A stretch of DNA of 46,833 nucleotides from contig JAEUOD010000145.1 of NCBI GenBank assembly GCA_016791065.1, positions 1 to 46,833 on the forward strand, in the 5' to 3' direction. Position numbers and translations under genes: made by a program. The notes below the pieces were generated by a model that did no database searches, was not told where the DNA came from, and worked only from the letters and a program-made list of their open reading frames with translations. The stretch is from Dechloromonas sp. Lineage in GTDB: Bacteria; Pseudomonadota; Gammaproteobacteria; Burkholderiales; Rhodocyclaceae. Positions 1 through 8,811 of this stretch are shown here, in pieces; the first letter of the stretch is position 1, and the number at the start of each line of letters is the position of its first letter.

Positions 1-1
1 C

Positions 2-607
2 GACTGGATCCACTTCGACGTGATGGACAACCATTATGTTCCCAATCTGACCATCGGCCCGCTCGTCTGCGAAGCGATCCGACCCTGCACGACGGCGCCG
101 ATCGACGTGCACCTCATGGTCAAGCCGGTCGACCGCATCATCCCCGACTTCGCCAAGGCGGGCGCCAACATCATCACTTTTCATCCGGAAGGTTCCGAAC
201 ACATCGACCGCAGCCTCTCCCTGATCCGCGACGCCGGCTGCCAGGCCGGCCTGGTCTTCAACCCGGCAACGCCGCTCGACCACATGGACTATGTCATGGA
301 CAAGCTCGACGTCGTGCTGCTGATGAGCGTGAACCCCGGCTTCGGCGGTCAGAAATTCATCCCCGGCACGCTGGCCAAGGCCAAGCAGGCCCGGGCCAAA
401 CTCGATGCCTACGAACAGGCCACCGGCCGCCACATCCGCCTCGAAATCGATGGCGGCGTCAATGTCGGCAACATCGCCGAGATCGCTCGGGCGGGCGTTG
501 ACGCCTTCGTCGCCGGTTCGGCCGTCTATGGTGCCGGCAAGGACAGCGACCCGAACCGCTACGACTCGATCATCGGCGCGCTGCGCGCCGAACTGGCGAA
601 GGTGTGA
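2..607 (+). CDS. rpe: Ribulose-phosphate 3-epimerase, 5' end cut by the window
   Basis: Interconverts D-ribulose 5-phosphate and D-xylulose 5-phosphate in the pentose phosphate (and, where present, Calvin) pathway; a cytosolic TIM-barrel metalloenzyme. The reading frame is open to the left edge and begins with [15 protein letters not shown], the classic Rpe block carrying a metal-binding His and Asp, so the true start lies outside the window. Downstream are HLMVKPVDR (metal His), [12 protein letters not shown] (phosphate-contact loop) and EIDGGVN followed by AGSAVYG. About 200 residues are present of a usual 220-230, so roughly 25 are missing. It is followed two bases later by gph, the usual rpe-gph pairing in beta- and gammaproteobacteria. 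Family assignment is certain. Confidence 0.97.
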   Translation, partial: DWIHFDVMDNHYVPNLTIGPLVCEAIRPCTTAPIDVHLMVKPVDRIIPDFAKAGANIITFHPEGSEHIDRSLSLIRDAGCQAGLVFNPATPLDHMDYVMDKLDVVLLMSVNPGFGGQKFIPGTLAKAKQARAKLDAYEQATGRHIRLEIDGGVNVGNIAEIARAGVDAFVAGSAVYGAGKDSDPNRYDSIIGALRAELAKV

Positions 608-609
608 GC

Positions 610-1284
610 ATGCATTTCCAATCCGTGACTTTTGATCTTGACGGTACGCTGCTCGATACCGTCGCCGACCTCGCCGAAGCCAGCAACCGCATGCTGCGCG
701 AACTCGATCTGCCGACCTATCCCGAAGACGACATCCGCCGCTTCATCGGACGCGGCATCAACGTCCTCGTCGAACGCTGCCTGACCCGCCCCGAGCCGCC
801 ATCCCCGGAGCAGCTCGACCATGCCATCGTCGCCTTCAAACGCCACTACGCCGAGGTCAATGGCCAGTTCGCCACGATCTACCCCGGCGTGCTCGAAGGC
901 TTGCAAGCCTGGAAAGCCACCGGCCTGCCCATGGCCGTCATCACCAACAAGGCTGCAGTTTTCACCGAACCGCTGCTCGAGCGCATGGGGATTCGCGGCT
1001 ATTTCGATGTGGTCGTCTCCGGCGACACTACGCCGCACAAGAAGCCGCACCCCGAACCGGTTCTCTACGCCTGCCGCGTTATGGGACGACCGCCGGAGCG
1101 CAACCTGCACATCGGCGATTCGATCCACGACATCCATGCCGCGAAGGCGGCGGGGAGTACGGCTTACTGTGTGCCCTATGGGTACAACGAAGGGCAGGCG
1201 GTTCGGGCAGAGGATTGCGATGCGCTGGTGGCTGATCTGACCGGGGCGCTAAGCTTGATCGAGAAACTAAATCTGGTTTGTTGA
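610..1284 (+). CDS. gph: Phosphoglycolate phosphatase (HAD superfamily)
   Basis: Dephosphorylates 2-phosphoglycolate to glycolate, a salvage step for product of RuBisCO oxygenation or DNA repair. The 224-residue protein shows the HAD motifs in order: FDLDGTLLD near residue 9 (nucleophile and acid/base Asp), VITNKA (motif II), HKKPHPEP with the motif III Lys, and HIGDSIHDIHAA (motif IV acidic pair). Length is normal for Gph. I place the start at the ATG at 610 because GAAGG sits seven bases upstream; the GTG at 604 overlaps the rpe stop but has no usable ribosome site. It is coupled to rpe. In many relatives trpE follows gph; here the next gene is a convergent accessory gene only 12 bases away. 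Confidence 0.93.
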   Translation: MHFQSVTFDLDGTLLDTVADLAEASNRMLRELDLPTYPEDDIRRFIGRGINVLVERCLTRPEPPSPEQLDHAIVAFKRHYAEVNGQFATIYPGVLEGLQAWKATGLPMAVITNKAAVFTEPLLERMGIRGYFDVVVSGDTTPHKKPHPEPVLYACRVMGRPPERNLHIGDSIHDIHAAKAAGSTAYCVPYGYNEGQAVRAEDCDALVADLTGALSLIEKLNLVC

Positions 1285-1296
1285 GGCGAAATTGGC

Positions 1297-2583
1297 TTAC
1301 TGTGCTTTAGGTAACATGGTCACGAGTTTTTGATATGTCCCGTCTGCCGAGAAAGTTGCTTGGGAAATGCCCGGTTCATCGGTTAGCCGACGTAGTCGCG
1401 CGATGATCTGATCGAACTGCGTAGCACTGAACAGGGCAGGGCCTTTGCCCAGCTTGATTGCCTTTGCGTTTTCCTCGAACAAAAACAAGCTGTCCCGGAA
1501 TTCGCCCAGCAAATTGGCTGATGGCTTTTTCCCACTGTCGAGACTCGCCTGCATTTCGTCCAGCAAATTGATTGCGTTACGGTATTCCCGGGCCGCCTGA
1601 ATTTCACCGACGAAAGCTTTTAGAACATTTTCGAGCGCTTGCTGACTGGCTTGGTTGTCCTTGCGGATTTCGGAGAGCATGTTTCCTAGGAGTGCTGGCT
1701 TGTAGAAAGCAGCTGAATGCGCCCGGTTTATTTGTATTACTGCATAGGCACCGTCGTAGGGCTTGCTGCATCCCTCGCCAGCGTAGACCCTGCCCGTTGC
1801 AGGGTCATAGCTGTATTGCTCCCACTCGATTGGGGCCTCGCGGTTTTCGTTGCGAATCAATACGTACTCGCCATAACGGAAAAGGGAGGTCTTGATATCA
1901 GGGTGGGCACCTTTGTCACTGCGAAAGGTGGTGTCATAGCGCAAGAGCAAGTCATCTTTATTGGCATTGATCAGTGAGGTGCCGAGACTTTCCAGCATGT
2001 TGAACAGCGGTGTTCCGGGAACTGAGGCTAGACGTCCAGCGCTGGCAATGGTCGATAACAAGGCACTCATCTGCGCGTTGTCCTTGGTCGTGTCAATCTC
2101 GACCAGGAAAACGCTGATCCCGACCGGATTGCCGTTGTAAACAACCGGCCCGAACATCGGGACCATGCCAAAATTCAATGCTTGGTGACGTTTGACGTCA
2201 TCCGAGTAATAGATGACGCGCCCACCGCTCGCAGAGTCCGGTCTGAAATCGAATGCGTTGGTCGGCAAGGCGGGATCGGAGCTCATCTCGAAAGCCTTGG
2301 CGACGATGGCGAATTCGCCGCGTGACGCCGAAAACAGGTCGGCGTTGAATTCGTCCATCTTTGCTTTCTTGAGTGAGACTTCGTATACCGAATCCTTCTG
2401 TACCGTATTCTTGGCATTTTTTGGATTGGCGTATTTGCTGCTGCTGATCAGCGTTTGGCATGAGCAGTTTTCAGGTGAAACATAGGCGTAATCAACCAGG
2501 CCGACATTGGTTCGTGCGCCGGCGGAGCCCATGCCAAGCAGCATGCCCAAGGCCAGAAAATATCGAAATGCGCGGTACGGCAT
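1297..2583 (-). CDS. Exported protein of unknown function
   Basis: No family recognised. The 428-residue product starts with a clear signal peptide: basic MPYRAFR, a hydrophobic stretch FLALGMLLGMG, then a likely cleavage near SAGARTN, so it is probably periplasmic or outer-surface. A Cys-rich spot (ENCSCQ) lies just after the mature N-terminus. The rest is soluble, with a central beta-rich part and a helical C-terminal third (about residues 300-420) rich in charged, heptad-like segments. The start is supported by AAGGAG seven bases upstream. It is the last gene of a leftward group (two membrane proteins, patatin, this gene), separated from the patatin gene by 69 bases, and its expression may depend on that group. 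Function unknown. Confidence 0.72.
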   Translation of the reverse strand: MPYRAFRYFLALGMLLGMGSAGARTNVGLVDYAYVSPENCSCQTLISSSKYANPKNAKNTVQKDSVYEVSLKKAKMDEFNADLFSASRGEFAIVAKAFEMSSDPALPTNAFDFRPDSASGGRVIYYSDDVKRHQALNFGMVPMFGPVVYNGNPVGISVFLVEIDTTKDNAQMSALLSTIASAGRLASVPGTPLFNMLESLGTSLINANKDDLLLRYDTTFRSDKGAHPDIKTSLFRYGEYVLIRNENREAPIEWEQYSYDPATGRVYAGEGCSKPYDGAYAVIQINRAHSAAFYKPALLGNMLSEIRKDNQASQQALENVLKAFVGEIQAAREYRNAINLLDEMQASLDSGKKPSANLLGEFRDSLFLFEENAKAIKLGKGPALFSATQFDQIIARLRRLTDEPGISQATFSADGTYQKLVTMLPKAQ

Positions 2584-2652
2584 GGCAATGCTCCTTCGGG
2601 TTGTCGGCTTCGCCGGGTTGAGGTTGTCGATCGTCCAGTGGCCTTGATTGGC

Positions 2653-4425
2653 TTACAGACCAGCCTTGTCGAGAGCCGTCTCGATGGCCTTGCGTATGCT
2701 CTCCGCGCCACGCACGGCCGGATTGACGCGGAGCAGGGTGGCGAAGCCGGACAGCAGCCAGCGCCGAACCGGTATGTTGAGGAAATCCATGATGCGGGTA
2801 AGCACGCCATCAAGGCGGTTGCGAATCCTGCGTTCAAGGCCGTCCAGGTGCTTGCGGTCGTATTTGGGCCAATCCAGTTTTTGGGATCCGATGGCCGCTG
2901 TGATGTCGCGCAGTTCAGGCATCAGCGGAATGACCGGAACGGGCAGGATGTTGGGGTTTGGTGGCTTGGCGGCGAGTTGCTCGGCCACGATGGCGGGCAG
3001 GTCCCCATCAAAGTAGGCTGCGCCCTTGTAGGCCTCAGGCGTGTTGGCGAAGAGTTGCCGGTTATCGCCCAAGCCTTCGGATTGCATGTCCATGTAAAAA
3101 TGCCGGGCCAGGAAACGCTGGCAGTTCAGTCGCCCGAGCTGGTAGTCGTGATGGCGGAAGGCGCGGTCGATGAAGCCGAGAAAGCCGCCGAGTGCGCCGC
3201 AGGCCAGGTTGGGCTGTCCTTTGCGATCTTCCGGGATTTGTCGTTTCGGCGAAATCAGGTAACGCGACCCGACCCCCATGGACTCCGCCAGAATCAGTTC
3301 ATCGGCCTTGAAGCGGAGCTGGTTCATGACGGCAGGGACCAGTCCCTTGATGACGGACCAGAGGTCGAGGCGGGCCTCGTACTTTTCCTTGAAGTCTTGC
3401 GCATCGGGAAACGGGTCGATCAGGATGGTTGCAGCTTCGGCTTCTTTGAGGTCGCGCTCAAGGCGCTTGATTGGGCAGCCAGGTGATGGGATTGGGGGTA
3501 GGGACAAGGCCAGACGGACATGCTCGACGGGTTCGTTGTTGATGGCGCCGCCATCGACGCAGAGTGCAGTAAAGTTCGTAGAAGGCCCGGAAATGGCCGG
3601 GGTGATCTCGTGTTGATATTGCAGCCGTCGCCCGACTTTATCGTCAGGCACTTCCCAGCGCCGATTCAGGAGGGGCTCGAGTGGCGTATTGGTGATTCGC
3701 GCCTGCAGCGCAAGCGGAAACGCGCCGCTGGCTAGAGCCGCATCGCGCAAATTGTCCCAATTGGCCGGCGGGGCGTTTGCGGCGAGGGGGATGGCATCAA
3801 TGGGCAGGCTTGGGGTGGTGCCAGTGCTGATCAGGCGATACTTCATGACCCCGGCGTGGAGGGCCATGCCATAGGGGTTTTCGCCGCCGGGGTAGGCGTT
3901 GATGTTGTAGGGAATGCCGCGCAGGCTGGTCGTGCAGAGGAAGAGCTCGGTATTTTCGGCTACCCACGGTGGCAGACTGAAGGCTGAATTGTTCGAGGGC
4001 AGGATCTGCTGCGCGATGTCGTCGAGAATCCGGCAGTTGAGCAGGGATTTGACACCATTGGCAGCCAGGAGATCGGCATCGTCGAGCATGGGGTCGATGT
4101 CGATCTGATCGACCCAGGCGGTGTAAAGCGGGCTGGGATTGGCGGCGGGCTGTGTGCGCAGGGTGCCGACAAACATGGCGGCGCACATCGCGCCGGCCGA
4201 GGTTCCGGAAATCGCCTTGATCTGGACCTTGTGTTGAGGCACGGAATTCCCGCTGCTATCTTTCCCATTGGCCTTCGCCCTCTCCCAGGCGTCCAGCGCC
4301 TCGCGCAGGAAATCCAGGACGCCGGCACTGTAGGCACCGGCCGAGACGGCGCCGGCCAGCGTGAGGCCAAGCCGGAAGACGGGCGGCTCGGGCGGGGAGG
4401 CGGGCGGGGAGGCGTTGTCGCTCAT
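2653..4425 (-). CDS. Patatin-like phospholipase
   Basis: Predicted lipid acyl hydrolase with the patatin Ser-Asp dyad. In the 590-residue protein a glycine-rich oxyanion-type block, LTLAGAVSAGAYSAG, lies near residues 22-36; the nucleophile elbow GTSAG is near residue 76, and the DGG motif (CVDGGAINNEP) near residue 290 supplies the catalytic Asp. The N-terminus is a proline-rich tail without a signal peptide, so the enzyme should act in the cytosol or be exported by another route. About 300 residues after the DGG are unusual extra sequence with no recognised domain. The start ATG overlaps the stop of the upstream membrane-protein gene as ATGA, so translation is coupled; the longer open frame upstream is not used. 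Substrate unknown. Confidence 0.88.
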   Translation of the reverse strand: MSDNASPPASPPEPPVFRLGLTLAGAVSAGAYSAGVLDFLREALDAWERAKANGKDSSGNSVPQHKVQIKAISGTSAGAMCAAMFVGTLRTQPAANPSPLYTAWVDQIDIDPMLDDADLLAANGVKSLLNCRILDDIAQQILPSNNSAFSLPPWVAENTELFLCTTSLRGIPYNINAYPGGENPYGMALHAGVMKYRLISTGTTPSLPIDAIPLAANAPPANWDNLRDAALASGAFPLALQARITNTPLEPLLNRRWEVPDDKVGRRLQYQHEITPAISGPSTNFTALCVDGGAINNEPVEHVRLALSLPPIPSPGCPIKRLERDLKEAEAATILIDPFPDAQDFKEKYEARLDLWSVIKGLVPAVMNQLRFKADELILAESMGVGSRYLISPKRQIPEDRKGQPNLACGALGGFLGFIDRAFRHHDYQLGRLNCQRFLARHFYMDMQSEGLGDNRQLFANTPEAYKGAAYFDGDLPAIVAEQLAAKPPNPNILPVPVIPLMPELRDITAAIGSQKLDWPKYDRKHLDGLERRIRNRLDGVLTRIMDFLNIPVRRWLLSGFATLLRVNPAVRGAESIRKAIETALDKAGL

Positions 4426-5183
4426 GGCAGTATCTTCCAGGCGTGGACGGTGAAAAGCAGAGCAATGCCGAAACCGGCAATGGCCACCGCAGGTTCGAGA
4501 TAGCGTGGCGATCTGGGGCAGGCGATCATGCCCAGGGCGGAAATCCCGAACGCCGCGCCGAGAACGTAGCGCGCCAGTTCCGGCAAACCGGCCGTGGCCG
4601 CGGTCGGCCAGGCATGGATGGCAAGCAGTCCCGCGACCCCGCCGAGAATGATGAACTTGATGACAGCGCGCGTCCTGCCCTGGCCGAGCATGTTCTGGCA
4701 CTGTGCCTGCGCTGCCGCATCACCCTGGGCGTTGAGTCGCAAGGCGCCGGCAAGGTAGCTGTTCTCGCTCCAGTCGAGGACAGCACCAATCAGCGTCAAC
4801 AGCAAGGCGAGCGCAGCCACGGGCTGGAAAGCGAATGGGCCGCAGGCGAAGGGCATCCCGATCAACAGGACGGTCGCAATGGTGAAGGAAGTGACGTAAA
4901 GCGGAATGAAAACCCCGCTGTCCAGCGCGATATTGCGCAAGAGCGGCATATGGCCGGCCGCATGGACGATCGGTGCAATGCTGCCGGTCCGGCCGATCAT
5001 CTCCAGGGCAAGGTCCGGGCTATGCAAGCCATCGACGAACGGTCCGCGCTTCCGGAGAAGTCGCCCGATTGATATGAGGCTCACCCCACCCAGGGCAAGC
5101 GTGATGGCGCTGAGTCCAAGCGGCAAGAGAAAGGGCAGCAACCAGCATAGGAACTTGAGAAAGCCGGTTTCACTTTGGCACAT
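4422..5183 (-). CDS. Polytopic membrane protein of unknown function
   Basis: No family recognised. The 253-residue product has about six hydrophobic segments: FLCWLLPFLLPLGLSAITLA near the start, then FIPLYVTSFTIATVLLIGMP, VAALALLLTLIGAVL, AVIKFIILGGVAGLLAI, YVLGAAFGISALGMIA and AVAIAGFGIALLFTV. I choose the ATG at 5183 because GGAGG lies five bases upstream; a TTG at 5198 is possible but lacks a ribosome site. It overlaps the upstream membrane-protein gene by 14 bases and the downstream patatin gene by the ATGA tetranucleotide, so the three are co-translated. It may partner the patatin-like enzyme at the membrane (inference from context). Confidence 0.75.
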   Translation of the reverse strand: MCQSETGFLKFLCWLLPFLLPLGLSAITLALGGVSLISIGRLLRKRGPFVDGLHSPDLALEMIGRTGSIAPIVHAAGHMPLLRNIALDSGVFIPLYVTSFTIATVLLIGMPFACGPFAFQPVAALALLLTLIGAVLDWSENSYLAGALRLNAQGDAAAQAQCQNMLGQGRTRAVIKFIILGGVAGLLAIHAWPTAATAGLPELARYVLGAAFGISALGMIACPRSPRYLEPAVAIAGFGIALLFTVHAWKILP

Positions 5184-6645
5184 TTTTGCCTCCGGCAAGG
5201 GCTGGCTTCGTTCCGACGCCGCGCAGATTGACCAGGCGGCCGATCAGCTCGAACCAGAAGGGGGCGCCAAGCGACGCCAACAGTGCGGTGGTCAGCCAGC
5301 CGATGAAGGCGGCGGCAAAATCCTTGGTCTTCCAGTCGTATTCACTGGCCACGTCACAAATCCAGCGTATCTTAGGCAGCTTGGCGTGCAGCGAGGCGAG
5401 CTTGTTACGCAGGCCATCGACGCTTTTGATGCGCTGATCGAGATAATCAACGAGGGGTTTCAGTTCATCGGCCGGTTTTGAGGAGAACAGGTATTTCCAT
5501 CCTAGTTCGCCCAGTTTCGGATCGATTGTCTTGCTTGGGTTCGCCGCCAGCGCCTTGAAGAAACGCTCGATTTCAGGTTCGACGGCTTTCGTCTTTTCGG
5601 TGTCGCCCTTGGCGTCGGCCATCTTGCAGGTCAGAACCCGCTGCCAGGTATCGATATCCCGCGAGAAGTCCTTCTCTGCTGCTAATTCCGGCGTGTTTGC
5701 CGCGGCGCAGTCGGCGGTTTCGGCTTTCGGTAGCAGCGCGAAAGCCTGCGGGAAATCCGTGAAGGGATTCACGCTGGATTTTTCCAACAAGGTCCGCGCC
5801 GTTGCCGCATCCACCCGGTTGAACTGGTTGGCGGCGATCAGGCCGATGACCAGGCTGCGCTGTTCCAGTTCGGCCAGGCCCTCGAGCTGCAATTTCCTGG
5901 CGCGCAGATTCTGATCGTTGTTGGCGAGCAGCAGGCGGACGTCGGTTTCTAGGTCTTCAAGCTTTTTCGAGCTGTCGCCCGGATTGATGCTCTGGGCGGT
6001 ATCGGCAAAGGCCTTGGCCAGTTCGGGGGCCTGCATCAGGCGGGAGCCCAGGTAGAAGCTGTCGAGGTTGAATGCGGCCGCCAGCACGAGGGCGGCCACG
6101 AACAGCCACAGTTGGGTGAAGCGTTTGTACCAGCCGCTGGCGCGCTGCATGTTGGCATCGAACCAGGTTTCGATTTCCCGCTGGACAGTCCTGATTTCGT
6201 AGACGCCTTTGCTCAATGCCGATTGCAGTACGCCGGCCAGGCCGTCGGGGAGCTTGCCGCTCGCTAGCATTTGTTGAATGTCCTTCACCTGCAATGCCTG
6301 GCCGGCAGCTACGTTGGCAGCATCCGAACGCAGCAGGTCCAATAGTGCCGTCGAGAATGTCGCAGGCGAAATATAGGAGGGGCTGCTGCCTTCGCTGCGG
6401 GTCAGAGTGGTTGGCGTGAACAGGCTCTGGATCATCGGGTGCTGATAAAAAGCTTTTGCCCATGCTGCGTTCTCGATATGAACGCCTTCGCCAAAGGACT
6501 GCGCGATGAATCTTTCAAGTCCCTTGGCGCGCAGGTTGAAATAGCTGGCAATGAACTCGACCGCGTAAGAGGCCACGATGGCCACCAGCAGGTAGAACAA
6601 GGCCAGGCCGATCAGGAGTTCGAGCAGGGTCAGCATCGGATGCAT
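5170..6645 (-). CDS. Membrane-anchored protein of unknown function, first gene of the patatin operon
   Basis: The 491-residue product has an N-terminal hydrophobic helix (LLELLIGLALFYLLVAIVAS), a second membrane segment near residues 180-200 (LFVAALVLAAAFNL), a long soluble helical loop with acidic and Lys-rich segments, and a C-terminal membrane segment ending in GAPFWFELIGRLVNLRG. That C-terminal signature recurs, from memory, in many uncharacterised bacterial membrane proteins; no function is known to me. The second ATG (6636) may be the true start, because AAGGA lies eight bases before it and abuts the first ATG. It overlaps the next gene by 14 bases. A 212-base divergent control region lies upstream. 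Confidence 0.75.
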   Translation of the reverse strand: MHPMLTLLELLIGLALFYLLVAIVASYAVEFIASYFNLRAKGLERFIAQSFGEGVHIENAAWAKAFYQHPMIQSLFTPTTLTRSEGSSPSYISPATFSTALLDLLRSDAANVAAGQALQVKDIQQMLASGKLPDGLAGVLQSALSKGVYEIRTVQREIETWFDANMQRASGWYKRFTQLWLFVAALVLAAAFNLDSFYLGSRLMQAPELAKAFADTAQSINPGDSSKKLEDLETDVRLLLANNDQNLRARKLQLEGLAELEQRSLVIGLIAANQFNRVDAATARTLLEKSSVNPFTDFPQAFALLPKAETADCAAANTPELAAEKDFSRDIDTWQRVLTCKMADAKGDTEKTKAVEPEIERFFKALAANPSKTIDPKLGELGWKYLFSSKPADELKPLVDYLDQRIKSVDGLRNKLASLHAKLPKIRWICDVASEYDWKTKDFAAAFIGWLTTALLASLGAPFWFELIGRLVNLRGVGTKPALAGGKNVPK

Positions 6646-6745
6646 CCTTTCGTTTCGGGAAGGACCGTGAGGGCGTCGCCACCATCGATGGCATCTGCAT
6701 GTTCCACGTATCCACTGGGCATCATGCTATTCAGTCTGAATCACT

Positions 6746-6773
6746 GGCGCATCACCCAAATGGATGATGCGCC
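6746..6773. promoter_or_regulatory. Perfect 9-bp inverted repeat in the divergent intergenic region
   Basis: GGCGCATCA and TGATGCGCC are separated by ten bases, between the minus-strand membrane gene starting at 6636/6645 and the plus-strand PEP-CTERM gene starting at 6858. No gene lies in 6646-6857, which must hold promoters for both. The repeat could be an operator or a 5' hairpin; no T-tract follows it, so a terminator is less likely. A shorter palindrome, TCAGTCTGA, lies 7 bases to its left. Confidence 0.4.
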
Positions 6774-6857
6774 GGGCAATTTCCTTCGTTAAGGTGGTCC
6801 CACGTTGCTCTTATACGCAACGCATTCAAGGGGCTTGTCATTACGCGGAGGTTGGTC

Positions 6858-7472
6858 ATGAAAAAGCTGTTGCGTTTGCTGGTGGCGATGTGGCTCGGCA
6901 TTGCCCTGGAGGTGGTGGCTGGGGTCTATCCAGTTGAGTTTCTACTCGACGGGAGCGGAAAACTGGCTGGGGCGAGGAATTCGCTGGTTGAGGGAAATTT
7001 TTACGACGTTTCGTTCGTCGATGGCACCTGCGCTTCTGTTTTCAGCGGGTGCGATTCGCCATCGGATTTCCAGTTTCAGGACAGTTTCTACGCGAGCGCT
7101 GCAACGCAAGCGCTTTTCAACCATGTGCTGACAGGAATCTACGACAGTGATCCGCCACGGACCGTGGGGTGCAGCTTCGGCTTGGCCTGCTTGGTGACCA
7201 CGCCCTTCAGTGTGAGCCCAAACAGCGATAGCCTGCTCTGGGTTATCGCGATGAATGGTGAGGATATTCGCGTGGCGGATTCGATCGAGTCTTCCGGGAA
7301 CGCCAGGCGCTCGCTGCTCGATTTTACCAACGAAATTGCCTATGTCTGGGCCGTCTGGTCACCCGCTGACCGGGCAACCGTTCCGGAGCCGGCATCGCTC
7401 GGGCTGGTTCTCGGTGCCTTGGCGGTGCTGGGGGCGCATGCCCGGCGGCAAAGCCAGGCGAAGAAAGGCTGA
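6858..7472 (+). CDS. PEP-CTERM sorting domain protein
   Basis: Predicted exported protein handled by an exosortase. The 204-residue product has an N-terminal signal peptide (MKKLLRLLVAMWLGIALEVV) and at the C-terminus the full sorting signal: VPEPASLGLV, a hydrophobic helix, then a basic tail (ARRQSQAKKG). The middle is short, with paired cysteines (GTCASVFSGCDSP and GCSFGLAC) and no known domain. The ATG at 6858 is preceded by GGAGG at six bases, so the upstream TTG is rejected. Family knowledge: PEP-CTERM proteins occur in exopolysaccharide-producing Gram-negatives that carry EpsH exosortase, which is not in this window. It converges with a LuxR-type regulator gene, which could but need not control it. 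Confidence 0.88.
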   Translation: MKKLLRLLVAMWLGIALEVVAGVYPVEFLLDGSGKLAGARNSLVEGNFYDVSFVDGTCASVFSGCDSPSDFQFQDSFYASAATQALFNHVLTGIYDSDPPRTVGCSFGLACLVTTPFSVSPNSDSLLWVIAMNGEDIRVADSIESSGNARRSLLDFTNEIAYVWAVWSPADRATVPEPASLGLVLGALAVLGAHARRQSQAKKG

Positions 7473-7489
7473 TGAACTAGCACTCCAGC

Positions 7490-7518
7490 CGTCATTCCGG
7501 CGAAAGCCCGAATCCAGG
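7490..7518. repeat. REP-like palindromic element
   Basis: The stretch CGTCATTCCGGCGAAAGC and following bases resembles the short palindrome scattered through many proteobacterial genomes (ATTCCGGC, GAAA, then a near-complement GCCCGAAT with one mismatch). It sits between the convergent PEP-CTERM and LuxR-type genes, where such elements often act as transcript ends. Only one copy is visible here, so repetitiveness is from general knowledge. Confidence 0.5.
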
Positions 7519-7550
7519 GAACGCAAGGCGCAGAAATGTTCCCACTGGGC

Positions 7551-8693
7551 TCAGACCCTGCGCGCCATCCAGATCGGGCTGCTCAGCACGCGCTGGACGA
7601 GTTCGGGCTGGCGCGTCGTGTTGGTCTTGGCGAAGATGGATTTGAGCTGGGTGCGTACCGTGCTCAGTTCGACCCCGCTGTCGCTCGCCGCCTGTTCCGG
7701 GGTTCGCCCATAGACTAGGCGTTCGAGAATGCGCGCCTCGGCGTGGGTCAGGCCGAAGATTCTCTGCAGCAACTGTTCCGGCGTTTCCAGTGGCTGCGTC
7801 GGATCGGCCAGATAGACGGCGGCGCGCGGGCGGGCGATCAGGTTGGCCGGCGCCTCGCCGCGATTCATCGCCAGACGGGTGACCACGCACTGGATCGCCG
7901 GCTTGCCCGACGCCCGCACCAGGGCGATGGCGCCAGGGCGGCCGTGGTCTATCGTCTGCCGGATGATGGCGAGCAGTTCCGCCTGTTGCTGCGGGCGGGC
8001 CAGCAATTTCCCGGTGCTAATGTCGAGCCCGTCCCTCTCGGCAAAGATGCTGCGGGCAGCGGCGTTGGCGAACTCGCTGCGTCCCTGCTCGTCGACAATG
8101 ACCAGCCCCGAGGGCAGGCTTTCAAGAATCTGGTAGGAGGCATCGAGACCGTGGTCGAGCTGGAACAGGCGGCGCTGGATGGCCAGCGTGCGCCGCAGGT
8201 GCGGGATCAGTTCGCCCAGTCCACGGCTGTCCTCGTCACTGAATGGCCCGGCCTCGTTGCCGCGAAAGAAGGCAAGGCCAGTGAAATCCTCGGGCGTGTC
8301 GGAATACTGGACCATCAGGCTGTACTCGATGCCGTTCGGCTGCAGCAACTCGCGATAGATGCGCGAGGCACGGAATTCCGCCACTGGCATGACATCGGTG
8401 CAGCGGAAAGGCATGTTGGGGAAGCGCCGCGCATGGTTGAAGCGCGGATCCTCCTTCTCCAGCTCCATCTGCTTGCGCATCGCGGTGCGCTGGATATCGA
8501 GACTGTGGTGCTCGAAACCGACGACATAGGAAATCGACAACTCGGGATTCTCCTTGTCGAGATGGATCAGATGGGCGCCAAAGGCACCGAAATAGGCACT
8601 GCCAGCGCGCAGGAAATCAAGCCAGCTAGCAATGTTCGAGGCCGCATCGTAGAGGTGGCCGATGATGGTGTTGAAGTCGGGGCGGGGTGGCAT
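7551..8693 (-). CDS. LuxR-family transcriptional regulator with PAS-like sensor region
   Basis: The 380-residue cytosolic protein has an N-terminal sensor region of about 180 residues, a PAS-like segment near residues 190-300 (ILESLPSGLVIVDEQGRSEFANAAAR is the typical start, read in two parts), and a C-terminal helix-turn-helix of the LuxR type: FGLTHAEARILERLVYG then GVELSTVRTQLKSIFAKTN. It has no receiver Asp block or autoinducer-domain signature, so it is probably a ligand- or redox-sensing orphan regulator. The ATG at 8693 has no strong ribosome site. The flanking 118 bases upstream (8694-8811) hold its promoter. Its target is unknown; the adjacent PEP-CTERM gene and the patatin gene further upstream are candidates by position only. 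Confidence 0.85.
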   Translation of the reverse strand: MPPRPDFNTIIGHLYDAASNIASWLDFLRAGSAYFGAFGAHLIHLDKENPELSISYVVGFEHHSLDIQRTAMRKQMELEKEDPRFNHARRFPNMPFRCTDVMPVAEFRASRIYRELLQPNGIEYSLMVQYSDTPEDFTGLAFFRGNEAGPFSDEDSRGLGELIPHLRRTLAIQRRLFQLDHGLDASYQILESLPSGLVIVDEQGRSEFANAAARSIFAERDGLDISTGKLLARPQQQAELLAIIRQTIDHGRPGAIALVRASGKPAIQCVVTRLAMNRGEAPANLIARPRAAVYLADPTQPLETPEQLLQRIFGLTHAEARILERLVYGRTPEQAASDSGVELSTVRTQLKSIFAKTNTTRQPELVQRVLSSPIWMARRV

Positions 8694-8811
8694 TCAAGCG
8701 ATGCTTCTAGTCATTGATTGACGAAGGTGCTGGGGGTATTCATGGTCAATTTCAATTCTAGGTTCAATGTTAGTTCTGCTTTGGAGGCAACTGGACGACA
8801 CTTGCGAGGTG

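Noticed and set aside
2638-3486. 282-codon plus-strand open frame opposite the patatin gene
   Set aside because: Opposes the coding end of the patatin protein and lacks a ribosome site or known motif.
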